A stretch of DNA of 64,000 bases. Origin: Coleofasciculus sp. FACHB-1120. Lineage in GTDB: Bacteria; Cyanobacteriota; Cyanobacteriia; Cyanobacteriales; FACHB-T130. Shown here piece after piece: positions 55,312 through 64,000 of this stretch. The stretch is from NCBI RefSeq assembly GCF_014698845.1, contig NZ_JACJTV010000011.1, positions 62,001 through 126,000 on the forward strand. The letters are read 5' to 3'. The translations under genes were made by a program, and so were the position numbers. The notes below the pieces were generated by a model, which was not told the DNA's origin, made no database searches, and saw only the letters and a list, made by a program, of their open reading frames with translations. Positions within the stretch are counted from its first letter, which is position 1. The number at the start of each line of letters is the position of its first letter.

Positions 55312-55353
55312 GTAGCAAATTCTACGAACTCAGACTATTCAGTTCATTAATCT
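55312..55353 (+). promoter_or_regulatory. NtcA-activated promoter of nrtP
   Basis: GTA-GCAAATTC-TAC (55312-55325), a perfect NtcA box, then exactly 22 nt, then TAATCT (55348-55353), a TAN3T -10 box. Start near 55360 gives a leader of about 256 nt that includes the small ORF at 55419. Confidence 0.9.
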
Positions 55354-55418
55354 AACAGAAGCGCTTATCGCTAAAAAAAACTAACGGTCAGCAGCTCGGC
55401 TCGATAAAGTGAGATTTT

Positions 55419-55496
55419 ATGTTTGAACACTTTCAAGCAAAAAAAAAGCAAAAAGAAAAGCAAAAAAATAGACCTAAGCCCGTGGCAATTGCCTAA
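55419..55496 (+). CDS. 25-codon lysine-rich leader ORF upstream of nrtP
   Basis: ATG to TAA encodes 25 residues, MFEHFQAKKKQKEKQK followed by NRPKPVAIA. It lies within the presumed nrtP leader, 120 nt before the nrtP ATG. A possible leader peptide or small protein; a chance frame in A-rich DNA cannot be excluded. Ribosome-site support is weak (GTGAG 5 nt ahead). Confidence 0.35.
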   Translation: MFEHFQAKKKQKEKQKNRPKPVAIA

Positions 55497-55615
55497 TTAC
55501 GTAAATTTTTTCTCCTTAGATTTATATTCACGATTGAATCTATAAAATTTACGCCAATCCTAAGACTAGCTCCGCGCTTTGATGCATACTTTACTTAACA
55601 AAAAGAGGTTCTGAA

Positions 55616-57124
55616 ATGTCCGGATTATGGTCATTTAGCGGACGATACCGCATTTTACACCTGACCTGGTTTGCTTTCTTTTTAACCTTTGTCGTTTGGT
55701 TCAACTTCGCCCCTTTTGCCACAGCGGTGAAAGCAGATTTAGGTTTAAATGAAGCCCAACTCAGAACTCTTGCCATCTGTAACGTTGCGCTCACCGTCCC
55801 GGCTCGGATTATTGTCGGCATGATTTTGGATCGCTTTGGTCCTCGCATCACCTATTCATGCCTTTTGATTTATGCGGCGATTCCTTGTCTGCTGTTTGCC
55901 TTTGCACAGAATTTTTCCCAATTAGTTTTAAGCCGCTTAGCGCTGAGCATCGTCGGGTGTGGATTTGTTATTGGCATTCGGATGGTGGCGGAATGGTTTC
56001 CTCCGAAAGAAATTGGTTTAGCAGAAGGTATTTATGGCGGGTGGGGCAACTTTGGCTCAGCGGGTGCAGCGTTTACCCTCCCGACAATTGCCACAGCCGC
56101 TGCCTTTTTCGGGGCAGGTCAAGTTAACTGGCGGTTTGCGATCGCGCTCACCGGAATTGTTGCCGCTATCTACGGGGTCGTTTATTACTTCAACGTCCAA
56201 GATACCCCTCCTGGCAAGGTTTACGAGCGTCCCCAAAGCAGTGCCGGAATGGAAGTGACGACCCAGAAAGACTTCTGGTTTCTGCTGCTATCAAACATTC
56301 CCTTAGTCGGCGTTTTGGGTCTAATTGCTTGGCGCTTAAATCAAGTCAAATTCCTTAATGTCACTCAATTGTACGTAACCTGGTTTCTGCTGCTGTGTTT
56401 GTATGCATTCCAAGCTTATAACTGTTGGAAAGCAAATAAAGGCTTGATGACTGGTAAAAAGCGATACGCCTCAGAAGATCGCTATCAATTTGGTCAAGTT
56501 GCCAATTTAGAAATCGCTTATCTTGCCTGTTTTGGCTCAGAGCTAGCCGTTGTTTCCATGCTTCCAACATTTTTTCAAAGAGGCTTTGGATTGACAGAGG
56601 CGCTAGCCGCAGGAGTTGCCGGAACTTATGCCTTTATGAACTTAGCGGCTCGTCCCGGAGGCGGCTTAATTTCTGACAAGATTGGCAGCCGGAAATGGAC
56701 GCTGGCGGCAACACTTGCTGGTATGGGAGTCGGCTATCTCGTGTTTAGCTCTCTGGGTGGAAATGTCCCCCTGTTTGGGGTAGTGATTATGACTATGATT
56801 GCTTCCTTCTTTGTCATGGCAGCAGAAGGTGCGACCTTTGCCATCGTTCCCCTGATTAAGCGGCGCGTAACGGGTCAGGTTGCTGGGAACGTGGGTGCTT
56901 ATGGCAACGTAGGAGCGGTCATTTTCCTCACCGTCTATAGCTTTTTACCTCAGGATGCTGCGGGCGATCGCATCTTTTTCCAGATGCTGGGAATTGTTGG
57001 TTTAATTTCAGCTAGTCTTTGTGCCTTTCTTCTCAAAGAACCGGAAGGCTCTCATGAAGGTGAAGAAGTCGGAATAACATCATCAAAAACTCCCGTTTTC
57101 TCGCACGAACGCGAACAAAATTAA
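55616..57124 (+). CDS. nrtP: Nitrate/nitrite permease, NNP family
   Basis: 502 residues, 12 membrane helices of the major facilitator fold. The nitrate signatures GIYGGWGNFGSAGAAFTL (helix 5) and GQVAGNVGAYGNVGAVIFL (helix 11) are both complete, and the substrate Arg region is seen in VIGIRMVAEWFPP. The large loop between helices 6 and 7 (QDTPPGKVYERPQSSAG) is typical of cyanobacterial NrtP. The enzyme type differs from the ABC transporter NrtABCD of other cyanobacteria. Own NtcA promoter. Confidence 0.95.
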   Translation: MSGLWSFSGRYRILHLTWFAFFLTFVVWFNFAPFATAVKADLGLNEAQLRTLAICNVALTVPARIIVGMILDRFGPRITYSCLLIYAAIPCLLFAFAQNFSQLVLSRLALSIVGCGFVIGIRMVAEWFPPKEIGLAEGIYGGWGNFGSAGAAFTLPTIATAAAFFGAGQVNWRFAIALTGIVAAIYGVVYYFNVQDTPPGKVYERPQSSAGMEVTTQKDFWFLLLSNIPLVGVLGLIAWRLNQVKFLNVTQLYVTWFLLLCLYAFQAYNCWKANKGLMTGKKRYASEDRYQFGQVANLEIAYLACFGSELAVVSMLPTFFQRGFGLTEALAAGVAGTYAFMNLAARPGGGLISDKIGSRKWTLAATLAGMGVGYLVFSSLGGNVPLFGVVIMTMIASFFVMAAEGATFAIVPLIKRRVTGQVAGNVGAYGNVGAVIFLTVYSFLPQDAAGDRIFFQMLGIVGLISASLCAFLLKEPEGSHEGEEVGITSSKTPVFSHEREQN

Positions 57125-57214
57125 TCTTGGCATAAGTGCTAATGGCAATAGATAAGGTGTTAAAAGTTATACCAACTTAGGTTTAAAAACTGCCTTTTCC
57201 TAAAGCCAACCGAG

Positions 57215-57241
57215 TAGGGGTGAGATTGAAACTCACCCCTA
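57215..57241 (+). terminator. Terminator of nrtP
   Basis: Stem TAGGGGTGAG / CTCACCCCTA with a 7-nt loop followed by TATTTTTAT. Confidence 0.8.
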
Positions 57242-57425
57242 TATTTTTATGGCGTGTCGAGCGGATTTAGCGATATGCTTGGCTACTTATACTTCCTTAC
57301 CAATTTAGATAGATTTTTAATATCCTCGCTCGAGAAAGTTGTTTTGAATACATATAGACGGGTGATTTGAGATTAAGTTAACCTTGCTTTCCTACTCACA
57401 CTGCTAGTGATTTTGAAGGGATTTT

Positions 57426-58823
57426 ATGTCGTCTCCCGACCAAACAACCGCCAGCAACGAGCATAACGTATATGCTGATACATTACCAAACGATTCCAAC
57501 AGTGCAGACGAACTGACCTATCAGCAAATTATTCTCTGTTCAGCAGTCATTGGAATTGCTGGAGGATTAGTTGCAACGGTTTATTATTATCTGCTGGAAG
57601 GAAGCCTGCATTTTGTTTGGCACACGCTTCCTGATGTTTTGAATCCTTACTTTCCCAGCGGATTTCCCTCCTGGAATTATGTGTGGATCGCTACCACAAT
57701 TGGGGGATTTTTTGTTGGTCTCACACTGCACTTCATGGGTCTTCCCGGTGAAGTTTCTCTAGTTGTTGATAAGGTACACGATCCAGGGCGAATTTCTCTA
57801 CGCCAAACTCCGGCAATGATTGTCGCCTCCCTATTCTCGATTACAGCCGGTGGCAGTGCTGGACCTGAAGCCCCGCTGGTACAAATTAATGGCAGTTTTG
57901 GCGGCTGGCTGGGTCAAAAGCTCAATCTGAGCCTGACGACAACCCGCGTGCTGACTTTCTGCGGCATGAGTGCGGCACTGGGTGCCTTCTTTGGTGCGCC
58001 TCTGGGTGGCGCACTCTTCGCTCTAGAAATTCCCCATCGTCGGGGATTGGAATACTACGAAGCGCTCATTCCTGCGGTGCTTTCGGCAATCTTAAGCTTT
58101 TTTGTGTTTCGATTTAACACGGGGTTGACGATTGGGGGGATGTATCACTTTGTCACACCTCCTAAGCTTTCCTTGATGAATTTGGGTCAAGGCGCACTGC
58201 TGGGGGCGCTAGGGGCGCTGATTGCGATAATCTTTATCGTTCTGTTCCGGAGTATTGGGTACTTGACTCAATACATCGAACACCACACGATTGCGCTGGC
58301 TACTTTGGGAGGGTTCGCGATTGGGTTGATTGCTTTAGTGTTTCCTCAAACCCTATTTTTTGGCGAAAAGGAAATTCATACGATTGTCGAAACAGGTTCG
58401 ACGTTTGGGGTGACAATGTTGCTAGCGATCGCGTTCGCGAAGATGCTAGCAGTTAGTTTCACTCTCCACTCCGGTTTCCGGGGAGGCTTCATCTTTCCGC
58501 TGTTTTACATTGGTGCAGCAGTTGGCTTGGCGATTTCTCTGGCTTTTCCACAAATCCACCCGACAATCGGTATGATTTGCATGATGGCGGCAGTCAACGT
58601 GGCGGTGACAAAAACACCGATTAGTTCCACTGTAATTCTCAGCGTGCTTTCAGACACGGCGATGGTGCCGGTTCTGGTGATTGCCAGTTTTGTCAGTTTC
58701 CTGTTGACCACCCAAGTCTCGTTGATTCAAACACAGCGATCGCGCACACCGACCGGGTTGCAAAACACCAGCCCGATGCCTCTATATGCTGCTGCTAGTG
58801 ACTTTCCACAGACCAGTCCTTAA
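57426..58823 (+). CDS. ClC-family anion channel/transporter
   Basis: 465 residues, about 11 helices. The gating region AGGSAGPEAPLVQINGS aligns with the G-K/R-E-G-P motif of ClC proteins, with the gating Glu at position 148 and Pro in place of the basic residue. The usual central Ser motif (GSGIP) is not present; the equivalent stretch reads GLPGEVSLV. No C-terminal CBS domains. It sits between nrtP and narM, so nitrate, nitrite or chloride are all possible substrates. A hairpin with a T-run follows (58863-58902). Confidence 0.88.
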   Translation: MSSPDQTTASNEHNVYADTLPNDSNSADELTYQQIILCSAVIGIAGGLVATVYYYLLEGSLHFVWHTLPDVLNPYFPSGFPSWNYVWIATTIGGFFVGLTLHFMGLPGEVSLVVDKVHDPGRISLRQTPAMIVASLFSITAGGSAGPEAPLVQINGSFGGWLGQKLNLSLTTTRVLTFCGMSAALGAFFGAPLGGALFALEIPHRRGLEYYEALIPAVLSAILSFFVFRFNTGLTIGGMYHFVTPPKLSLMNLGQGALLGALGALIAIIFIVLFRSIGYLTQYIEHHTIALATLGGFAIGLIALVFPQTLFFGEKEIHTIVETGSTFGVTMLLAIAFAKMLAVSFTLHSGFRGGFIFPLFYIGAAVGLAISLAFPQIHPTIGMICMMAAVNVAVTKTPISSTVILSVLSDTAMVPVLVIASFVSFLLTTQVSLIQTQRSRTPTGLQNTSPMPLYAAASDFPQTSP

Positions 58824-58862
58824 ATTCTGCCGATATTGAAAACTTTTCACGATTGTGGTAGT

Positions 58863-58902
58863 GCTCCTAGTAGTCGCAGTTTATGCCTTTAGGAGCTTTT
58901 TA
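58863..58902 (+). terminator. Terminator of the ClC gene
   Basis: Stem GCTCCTA (58863-58869) / TAGGAGC (58890-58896) with a 20-nt loop, then TTTTTATTT. Confidence 0.6.
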
Positions 58903-58964
58903 TTTGGAGAAGTTATTTATCAAAATTTTTATTGTTTTTAATGGATTAATTACCCAGAAAATTA

Positions 58965-59435
58965 ATGAAGTCTGACAAATCTACAGATAATTTCTTTCAA
59001 TTTGAAGCCGATTTTGTAGAGTCCTTGCGTTGCATTCCGATGCAGGTGCGGATGAAATTAGACACTTGCGGCGTCAAACTAAAATTGCCTCACTGGCACC
59101 AATTTAGCCAAGCAGAACGGCAGACTCTGGTAGAGATGCCCTGTACCACAACAGATGAAGCCCAAGCCTACCGGCAATTCCTGCACCAATTAGTTGTAGA
59201 ACACACAGGCGTCCCTCCCAGTGAGCTGCCGATAGAACCTCACCCAGACTGGATAGATGCCACAAAAGTACCCGCGAATATTCAGGAAAAGGCAGCAGAA
59301 TTTGGCGCAATCCTGACACCCCAACAATGGGCAGCACTCACTCCCGCCCAGCGCTTTGCCCTCATCAAACTCAGCCGCCCCAGTCACGAAAACCAGAACT
59401 TTTTACCCGCACTCCAAGAATTTAACTTAATCTGA
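58965..59435 (+). CDS. narM: Nitrate-reductase-associated protein NarM
   Basis: 156 residues. FQFEADFVESLRCIPMQVRM, LDTCGVKLKLPHWHQFSQAER and LTPAQRFALIKLSRPSHENQ are the hallmarks of the cyanobacterial protein needed for active NarB. Probably cytoplasmic and a maturation or assembly factor. It is 141 nt after the ClC gene and not preceded by a perfect NtcA box. Confidence 0.9.
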   Translation: MKSDKSTDNFFQFEADFVESLRCIPMQVRMKLDTCGVKLKLPHWHQFSQAERQTLVEMPCTTTDEAQAYRQFLHQLVVEHTGVPPSELPIEPHPDWIDATKVPANIQEKAAEFGAILTPQQWAALTPAQRFALIKLSRPSHENQNFLPALQEFNLI

Positions 59436-59590
59436 GCTATCAAGAAATGTGAAAAAAATAGCTACTTACCTTGCTGCGGCATACTTATTAGGTTACAAAC
59501 GATGCTGGCAGTGCTAGAGAAAGCGTTTGTGCCCGTGTCCCATCGCGCTCATCATCCATCTGCCGGTCAACTTAAGAGGACATATCCAGG

Positions 59591-60520
59591 ATGCCTTTCA
59601 CCGCTAGCGTTATTTCATGCCAGGAGTGGGGTGCTAGACCCCCTAAAAAGTGGTCAGATGAAACCACGCCCAAATATGTCGTCATTCACCACACCGATAC
59701 GCCCAATCCCCCCAGCCATATCTCGAAAGGAACTGTGGATGGAGCGAAAAGATTTGCCAAAAGTGTCCAGAATACCCACATGGATGTTTTCGGCTGGTGG
59801 GATTCTGGTCACAATTTTTTGAATACAACGGACGGCGTTCTCCTAGAAGGAAGAAATGGCACATTAGCAAAAATTAAACGAGGTTTGTGTATTCGCTCGT
59901 CTCATGCTGGCAGTGCTTTAGGGAATGAATCGCCAGGAATTGAGAATGAAGGCAGATTCATGACCCATCAGATGGGTGAAAAACAATGGAATAGTTTAGT
60001 CGATTTATGCGTTTCGATTTGCAGCTCTTGCAAGATTTCTCCTGACAATATCAAAGGGCATCGAGACTTTTCTGCCACTGCTTGTCCTGGTGATTGGCTA
60101 TACGCTCAACTACCGCGTTTGCGTCAAGCCGTTCGTCAAAAGTTGAGTACAATCGGTGTGCCGACAGATGATGGTTCCTTAAGAGTTGGGTCGCAAGGAG
60201 AAAAAGTCAAACAATTGCAGCAGTTGTTGAAAGACAAAGGCTTTAACCCTGGCCCCATTGATGGCAGTTTTGGTACGGGCACAGAAGCGGCTGTGATTGC
60301 TTTTCAGAAATCCCAAGGGTTAAAGGCGGACGGAATTGCGGGAACAACGACTTGGAATGCGCTGACTAACCCCACACAAGTGCCTCCAATAAATCTGGTA
60401 AATATGTGCAAATACTACCAAGGGTTGCCTCATCAAGATGATGCGATGGAGTGGCTTCAGACGCAGATTCCGAAAGCAACCTTAGATGAGTTTGGGAAAA
60501 GATGGCGTAAGACAACCTAA
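59591..60520 (+). CDS. N-acetylmuramoyl-L-alanine amidase with peptidoglycan-binding domain
   Basis: 309 residues. PGRP/amidase_2 domain: zinc His in [10 protein letters not shown] (33-34), His157 in [20 protein letters not shown] and the Cys165 site, so the H...H...C zinc triad is complete. A PG_binding_1 domain (about 195-255, [20 protein letters not shown]) follows. No clear signal peptide; possibly released by lysis or by a different export route. ATG 59591. Confidence 0.93.
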   Translation: MPFTASVISCQEWGARPPKKWSDETTPKYVVIHHTDTPNPPSHISKGTVDGAKRFAKSVQNTHMDVFGWWDSGHNFLNTTDGVLLEGRNGTLAKIKRGLCIRSSHAGSALGNESPGIENEGRFMTHQMGEKQWNSLVDLCVSICSSCKISPDNIKGHRDFSATACPGDWLYAQLPRLRQAVRQKLSTIGVPTDDGSLRVGSQGEKVKQLQQLLKDKGFNPGPIDGSFGTGTEAAVIAFQKSQGLKADGIAGTTTWNALTNPTQVPPINLVNMCKYYQGLPHQDDAMEWLQTQIPKATLDEFGKRWRKTT

Positions 60521-60838
60521 AAATTGGGAAGACAAGTCAGGGGTTAGGAAAACAAACAATTCAGAATTTTCTCTTCCTCCTGGCTTTTATCTGCTTCGAT
60601 AGTCATTTTTGCGGTAGTTATCAAATTCTCTGTTTTTTTCTTGGATCGCCCTGTGCAAATTGGAGCAGTTCATTGCTTCCCGAATCAAATAGGACGGCTA
60701 TCGGATGATTTAGATGATTCGAGAGTCAGGGTTTGATAACATTTAAGGAATAAGTTGACAAACGGCTTACCGCTAGCTTCATCTGTTGTTGCCTCCGGCT
60801 TGGTTGCCTGAGAATGACTTTTGGCTTGGCATAAGCGC
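60521..60838. other. Gap ahead of the TIGR02587 pair
   Basis: About 320 nt without a gene. Minus-strand open frames in this area are shadows of the following gene. Confidence 0.5.
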
Positions 60839-61744
60839 ATGAAAAGTCGATGCCCCCTCATGAAGATTAAACGCGCTCGAAAACATAACCCCGAAAAAAT
60901 TTGGTCGAAAGAGTGGGATGACCTACTTCGGGGTGCCGCCGGTGGGTTTTTATTTGGAATTCCGCTACTGTACACGATGGAAGTCTGGTGGATTGGGTCG
61001 TTCACGGAACCGCCGGTGATACTAGCTGCGATCGCTGCCACGTTTGTTGTTGTTTTTTTGCTCAATCGCACGGAAGGCTTTCGCAAATATAAGGGCATTC
61101 GACCGGGTGAAGCCGTAATGGATACCCTTGAAGCGATGGCTATCGGCATCGTCTGCGCGACTTGTCTCCTAATTTTATTGCGCGAAATCACCTTAGATAC
61201 ATCTTTGGGTGAAGCGTTAGGAAAAGTAATCTTCGAGAGTATGCCGTTTTCTTTGGGGGTGGCGCTAGCACGTTCTTTTTTAAGTGGCGATCGCTATCAA
61301 TCTCCCAACAGCGATGAAAATTCTCCACAACCAGACAAAACCCGTCTCAATGGAACCTTGGCAGATATTGGGGGTACTTTGATTGGTGCAACGATTATCG
61401 CCTTTAACATCGCACCGACTGACGAAGTCCCCATGCTAGTTGCTGCTTCTTCCCCCCCGTGGCTGATTGCGATTATTGTCGCCTCACTGTTAATTTCCTA
61501 CGGGATTGTCTTTCAGGCTGGCTTTACTAATCAACAACAACGGATACAACAGCAAGGGATTTTCCAGCGTCCCTTAAGCGAAACCGTTTGCTCCTATTTA
61601 GTGTCGCTTTTAGCAGCCACATTTATGTTGTGGTTTTTCCATCAGCTGAGCTTTGACGATCCGTGGCAAATGTGGTTGAGCTATACATTGATACTAGGAC
61701 TCCCAGCCACTGTCGGTGGCGCAGCAGGAAGGTTGCTAGCATGA
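60839..61744 (+). CDS. TIGR02587-family integral membrane protein
   Basis: 301 residues from ATG 60839 (other in-frame starts at TTG 60821 and ATG 60860). About eight membrane helices in two blocks with a polar centre (SGDRYQSPNSDENSPQPD). Family features: LLRGAAGGFLFGIPLLYTME, ADIGGTLIGATIIAFNIAPT and LILGLPATVGGAAGRLLA. Known only as a conserved membrane family that travels with TIGR02588, which overlaps its end by 4 nt. Function unknown. Confidence 0.85.
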   Translation: MKSRCPLMKIKRARKHNPEKIWSKEWDDLLRGAAGGFLFGIPLLYTMEVWWIGSFTEPPVILAAIAATFVVVFLLNRTEGFRKYKGIRPGEAVMDTLEAMAIGIVCATCLLILLREITLDTSLGEALGKVIFESMPFSLGVALARSFLSGDRYQSPNSDENSPQPDKTRLNGTLADIGGTLIGATIIAFNIAPTDEVPMLVAASSPPWLIAIIVASLLISYGIVFQAGFTNQQQRIQQQGIFQRPLSETVCSYLVSLLAATFMLWFFHQLSFDDPWQMWLSYTLILGLPATVGGAAGRLLA

Positions 61745-62166
61745 GCCAAACAAATCAAGATAGCAATTCATCCCAACAGCAACGACCGCCGCGATCGCTT
61801 GCGGAATGGGTTTCTTTTGCGATCGCTACGTGCATTGTGGCGCTACTGGTGGGATTGGTGCTGTATGACTGGGCAACCCAGAAAAATCAACCCCCGATTC
61901 TATCAGTCAACGCTAAAGAAGGAGAGATGCGTCAAAGCCAAGCGCAATTCTACATCCCTTTTGAAGTAACTAATATCGGTGGAGAAACTGCTGAATCAGT
62001 CCAGATTATTGCCGAGTTGCGCGTTAATGGGGAAGTTGAGGAAACTGGCGAACAACAAATTGACTTTCTCTCTGGTGGCGAAAAGGAGGAAGGCGCATTT
62101 ATCTTTAGCCGCAATCCCCGCGATGGCGAGTTAGTCGTGCGAGTCTCTAGCTACAAGTTACCTTAA
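61741..62166 (+). CDS. TIGR02588-family protein
   Basis: 141 residues. One membrane helix (about 26-48), then a beta-rich outer domain (FYIPFEVTNIGGETAESVQI, GGEKEEGAFIFSRNPRDGEL) resembling an Ig-like fold. Overlaps the previous gene by 4 nt (ATGA), so the two act together. Function unknown. Confidence 0.85.
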   Translation: MSQTNQDSNSSQQQRPPRSLAEWVSFAIATCIVALLVGLVLYDWATQKNQPPILSVNAKEGEMRQSQAQFYIPFEVTNIGGETAESVQIIAELRVNGEVEETGEQQIDFLSGGEKEEGAFIFSRNPRDGELVVRVSSYKLP

Positions 62167-62219
62167 CTTTTTTATAACTGCTCATTTCCTGACTCGCGGT
62201 AATTATTGGAAACGATGCA

Positions 62220-63341
62220 ATGGTTAATAACAAACTTGTCGCAGCGAATACTCAATTTGCCTTTAAACTATTTAGGCAACTTACAAAACAGGAGCCTGAC
62301 AAAAACATTTTTGTTTCTCCAGCAAGCATAGCGATCGCTCTCTCGATGACCTACAACGGAAGTGTGGGACAGACGCAAGCGGGAATGGCGATCGCGTTGG
62401 GATTGCAAGAAATGAGCTTGCCACAAGTCAACGAAGCTAACTCACAGTTGAGACAAGCTCTGGAAAATCTGGATAACGAGGTGGAGTTAGCGATCGCTAA
62501 CTCGCTTTGGGCGCAGCAAGATATTCAGTTTAATCAGGATTTTTTACAGCGAATCCAGGAATTTTACGATGCAAAAGTAACCAACCTGGACTTTAGCAAC
62601 TCCGATGCTTTGACAACCATTAACAACTGGGTGAATGAAAATACCCACGGCAAAATTAAGACAATTCTCAGCCAGCTCAGCCCCCTGGCAATTCTAATCC
62701 TAATTAACGCTATCTATTTTAAAGGTATTTGGACTAGTCCTTTCGACAAAGAAGATACGCACGATCGAGTTTTTACCCAACTCGATGGAACGCAGAAACA
62801 GCACCCGATGATGTCTCAGTACGAAACATACCGCTATTATCAGGGTGATAACTTTCAAGCGGTTAGTTTACCCTACGGTACTGGACGGGTGAGTATGTAC
62901 ATCTTCCTCCCAGATGCAGGCTCCAGCCTGGAAGCATTCCACAAAAACCTGAATGTTGTGAACTGGGATAGATGGATGAAGCAGTTCCACCAGATGAAAG
63001 GAAGAGTCGTTCTACCCCGCTTTCAGATGGAGTATAAAGTGGATCTTAAAGAGGCTCTCATCGCTTTGGGTATGGAAGCTGCTTTTATGGGAGGTTTCCA
63101 GCAGATGTGCGCTGGCAACCTAGCCATTTCCAAAGTCATCCATAAAACCTTTCTCGAAGTTAACGAAGAGGGAAGCGAAGCCGCCGCCGCCACAGTTGTG
63201 GAGCTAGTAAGAAGCTTTTCCAGTGAACCTACCTTTACAATAATTGTTGATCGCCCCTTCTTCTGTTGCATTCGAGATAATCAAACTGGCTCCATACTAT
63301 TTATGGGTTCGATTATGGAGCTATCTCCAACATCTAATTAA
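62220..63341 (+). CDS. Bacterial serpin (serine protease inhibitor)
   Basis: 373 residues, full serpin length, no signal peptide. Serpin marks: [60 protein letters not shown], and the hinge [14 protein letters not shown] (316-329), whose Ala-rich P12-P9 segment predicts a working inhibitor. The reactive bond is near R331-S332-F333, which would suit a trypsin-like protease (inference). The end [20 protein letters not shown] is standard. It acts inside the cell unless exported otherwise. Confidence 0.95.
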   Translation: MVNNKLVAANTQFAFKLFRQLTKQEPDKNIFVSPASIAIALSMTYNGSVGQTQAGMAIALGLQEMSLPQVNEANSQLRQALENLDNEVELAIANSLWAQQDIQFNQDFLQRIQEFYDAKVTNLDFSNSDALTTINNWVNENTHGKIKTILSQLSPLAILILINAIYFKGIWTSPFDKEDTHDRVFTQLDGTQKQHPMMSQYETYRYYQGDNFQAVSLPYGTGRVSMYIFLPDAGSSLEAFHKNLNVVNWDRWMKQFHQMKGRVVLPRFQMEYKVDLKEALIALGMEAAFMGGFQQMCAGNLAISKVIHKTFLEVNEEGSEAAAATVVELVRSFSSEPTFTIIVDRPFFCCIRDNQTGSILFMGSIMELSPTSN

Positions 63342-63360
63342 TTCACTAGGAGTTAGGAAA

Positions 63361-63960
63361 ATGACTGGAAAGAAAATTTTGATGCTTATCGGTGACTTTG
63401 TTGAAGACTACGAAGTAATGGTGCCTTTCCAGGCATTACAAATGGTTGGGCATACTGTCCATGCAATTTGCCCTGATAAGAAAGCTGGAGATAAGGTGCG
63501 AACCGCAGTCCATGACTTTGAAGGCGACCAAACTTATAGTGAAAAACCCGGTCACAACTTTACCTTAAACGCCACCTTTGATGAAGTGGAAGCGACAGAA
63601 TACGACGCCTTAGTGGTTCCTGGTGGACGTGCGCCAGAATATATCCGTTTGAACCAGAAAGTATTAGAAATCACGCGCCACTTTGCCGAAGCAAATAAGC
63701 CGATTGCCGCAATTTGTCACGGGTTGCAAGTTTTGGTAGCAGCGGGAGTGCTAGAAGGCAGAAGTTGCACGGCTTACCCCGCTTGTGGCCCAGATGTTAA
63801 CCGGGCAGGTGGACTTTACGTGCATATTCCGCCAGACGAGGCAATGGTTGACGGTAACTTAGTAACAGCACCTGCATGGCCTGCTCATCCTAACTGGTTG
63901 GCAGAATTTTTGAAATTGTTAGGAACGAAGATTGAGCATCAAGAAATGGTTGCGGTTTGA
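63361..63960 (+). CDS. DJ-1/PfpI-family protein (protease I-like)
   Basis: 199 residues. [20 protein letters not shown], the [14 protein letters not shown] loop, and the nucleophile elbow [20 protein letters not shown] with the catalytic Cys followed by His. DJ-1/PfpI members act as proteases, glyoxalase/deglycases or chaperones; this one cannot be narrowed. AGGA lies 4 nt ahead of the ATG. It follows the serpin by 19 nt and is probably in one operon with it. Confidence 0.92.
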   Translation: MTGKKILMLIGDFVEDYEVMVPFQALQMVGHTVHAICPDKKAGDKVRTAVHDFEGDQTYSEKPGHNFTLNATFDEVEATEYDALVVPGGRAPEYIRLNQKVLEITRHFAEANKPIAAICHGLQVLVAAGVLEGRSCTAYPACGPDVNRAGGLYVHIPPDEAMVDGNLVTAPAWPAHPNWLAEFLKLLGTKIEHQEMVAV

Positions 63961-64000
63961 CAATCTCAATCCTATCGAAGTTAGATAATTTACTTGTCTT

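Overview
The window comes from a cyanobacterium, most likely a filamentous, mat-forming or soil type. Evidence: the HIP1 octamer GCGATCGC recurs throughout; there are photosynthesis-lineage genes (Ycf66, NdhD, a one-helix high-light-inducible protein, sucrose-phosphate phosphatase, HemL of the C5 pathway); there are three consensus NtcA boxes; and the chemotaxis cluster is of the phototaxis/pilus type. Species cannot be fixed by reading alone. No rRNA, complete insertion sequence, prophage or CRISPR array was seen. One tRNA (Val, GAC) is present.

Layout. 1-6.8 kb: end of surE, a PEP-CTERM surface protein, hflX (conserved N-terminus without a normal start codon), a TPR protein, and a MazF-like toxin overlapped by a TPR protein with a duplicated antitoxin-like tail; then cofG. 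6.9-12.4 kb: a PlsY-like/PEP-synthase-like fusion, Ycf66, a DUF72 protein, a DCC thiol protein and small unknowns. 12.5-14.4 kb: a small accessory island with an AbiJ/HEPN-type defence candidate, a broken small ORF, and a hicAB pair whose hicA toxin is frameshifted. 14.7-19.5 kb: ndhD, tRNA-Val and housekeeping genes, including a truncated SPFH protein. 20-29 kb: a chemotaxis operon in the order CheY, CheW, a receptor with six PAS domains, a CheA-receiver hybrid, CheW. 29.3-35.1 kb: hemL, a ChaB-like protein, hisIE, an MFS exporter, hli, spp, ruvA. 35.1-39 kb: an AAA+ ATPase of the contractile-injection-system type divergent from a candidate cargo protein. 39.3-46.9 kb: an M48 protease, two methyltransferases, a beta-hydroxyacid dehydrogenase-like enzyme, a PhoX/DUF839 phosphatase and a peroxiredoxin-like protein. 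47-49.6 kb: a periplasmic lipoprotein with molybdopterin-oxidoreductase folds paired with a membrane class III cyclase.

50.2-59.4 kb is a nitrate assimilation island: nirA, narB, a 77-residue membrane protein, nrtP, a ClC-type anion channel and narM. Three perfect GTA-N8-TAC NtcA boxes are present. Those before nirA and nrtP sit exactly 22 nt from a TAN3T -10 box. The third, between narB and nrtP, has no obvious target gene. The nrtP leader also carries a 25-codon lysine-rich ORF. Nitrate would enter by NrtP and be reduced to nitrite by NarB (helped by NarM), then to ammonium by NirA, all under NtcA.

59.5-64 kb: a peptidoglycan amidase, a TIGR02587/TIGR02588 membrane pair, a bacterial serpin and a DJ-1/PfpI protein.

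The strongest candidates for something undescribed are the TPR-antitoxin/MazF overlap (3.98-5.76 kb), the injection-system ATPase with its divergent cargo candidate (35.1-39 kb), and the orphan NtcA promoter plus leader ORF in the narB-nrtP gap.
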